Origin: Candidatus Delongbacteria bacterium
GTDB lineage: Bacteria; UBA4055
Length of the DNA stretch: 7,534 nucleotides
Assembly (NCBI GenBank): GCA_013139625.1
Contig: WTAK01000135.1
Location: 1 to 7,534 of the forward strand
Direction of reading: 5' to 3'
Positions 7,148 to 7,534 of this stretch are shown here, piece by piece (the stretch's first letter is position 1; the number at the start of each line of letters is the position of its first letter). The notes beneath the pieces were generated by a model. That model was not told the DNA's origin. It saw only the letters and a program-made list of their open reading frames with translations, and searched no databases. The translations under genes and the position numbers were made by a program.

Positions 7148-7534
7148 TTATGGTTTTATCGATTTATATACTTTAATAATAGAGAATATCATCACCGACG
7201 AAAATATTATTGATGCCCCTGAAGGAATGTTAAGATCATAGGAGATCAAGAGTCCTCCAATCGATGATATAAATCCAAAAACGATAGATAAGTATATCAT
7301 TTTCTTGAAGTTCTTTGTTAATAATCCTGCTGTTGCCTGAGGTATCGTAAGTAATGAGATCACAAGGATTATACCTACGATTCTAATATTTACGACAATG
7401 GAAAGAGCTACAATAGCCAGCAAAATATAATTTATTAGATCAACTTTCACATTTTGTGTTCTGGCAAAGTTTTCATCAAATGCAATGTATAGTATTTCTT
7501 TGAACATAATGTAGAAAAATGCTATTACTGCTAC
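7148..7534 (-). CDS. ABC-3 family metal ion transporter permease (ZnuB/MntB type), 5' partial
   Basis: The minus frame is open to the right edge (VAVIAFFYI before the Met at 7507), so the start lies outside; 128 residues are visible of an expected 260-290. They are the C-terminal half of an ABC-3 permease, the inner-membrane channel of zinc, manganese or iron importers. Visible marks, counted from the Met at 7507: FDENFARTQNVKVDLINY (10-27), the FD-x-x-x-A signature before a helix; then VVNIRIVGIILVISLLTIPQ (38-57) and ATAGLL, the conserved G-x-x-LV-x-x-LL-x-x-PA-x-TA block; then ISYDLNIPSGASII (88-101), the S-x-x-D-x-P-x-G segment before the last helix. The metal cannot be told from the permease alone; the ATPase and substrate-binding genes should lie beyond the right edge. 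The protein ends normally at KSIKP, and no decay is seen in the visible part. Confidence 0.88.
   Translation of the reverse strand, partial: VAVIAFFYIMFKEILYIAFDENFARTQNVKVDLINYILLAIVALSIVVNIRIVGIILVISLLTIPQATAGLLTKNFKKMIYLSIVFGFISSIGGLLISYDLNIPSGASIIFSSVMIFSIIKVYKSIKP

Overview
The window comes from an AT-rich bacterium. Two adjacent secreted proteins end in the [17 protein letters not shown] C-terminal sorting domain that is widespread in the Fibrobacteres-Chlorobi-Bacteroidetes (FCB) superphylum and its candidate relatives (Cloacimonadota, Delongbacteria, Ignavibacteria, Marinimicrobia and similar). Clear Shine-Dalgarno sites and sigma70-like TTGACA/TATAAT promoters argue mildly against classical Bacteroidia, which use weak ribosome binding sites and a different -33/-7 promoter. 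The exact phylum cannot be fixed from this window.

Left part (1-2709, + strand): a papain-family (C1) cysteine protease, cut by the left edge, with a lectin-like domain and a C-terminal sorting domain. A small secreted protein of unknown function follows, with a signal peptide and a related sorting domain, and it ends in a good intrinsic terminator. Both look like cargo of the type IX secretion system or a relative of it.

Middle part (2801-5699, + strand): a 13-helix sodium:solute symporter (SSS family), then, one base after its stop codon, a tandem-domain ThyX-like protein (FAD-dependent thymidylate synthase family). The two are probably one transcript with coupled translation. The two ThyX halves have lost opposite parts of the RHR-x7-S signature, the most interesting protein observation here.

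Right part (5692-7534): a perfect 36-bp palindrome contains the thyX stop codon and fills the gap between convergent genes. On the minus strand lie an exported tetratricopeptide-repeat protein with its own promoter and, upstream of it, the C-terminal half of an ABC-3 (ZnuB/MntB-type) metal permease cut by the right edge. Apart from the palindrome and the ThyX arrangement, this looks like ordinary chromosomal sequence. I see no tRNA, rRNA, CRISPR array, transposase or phage gene, and no gene-free stretch longer than about 150 bases.
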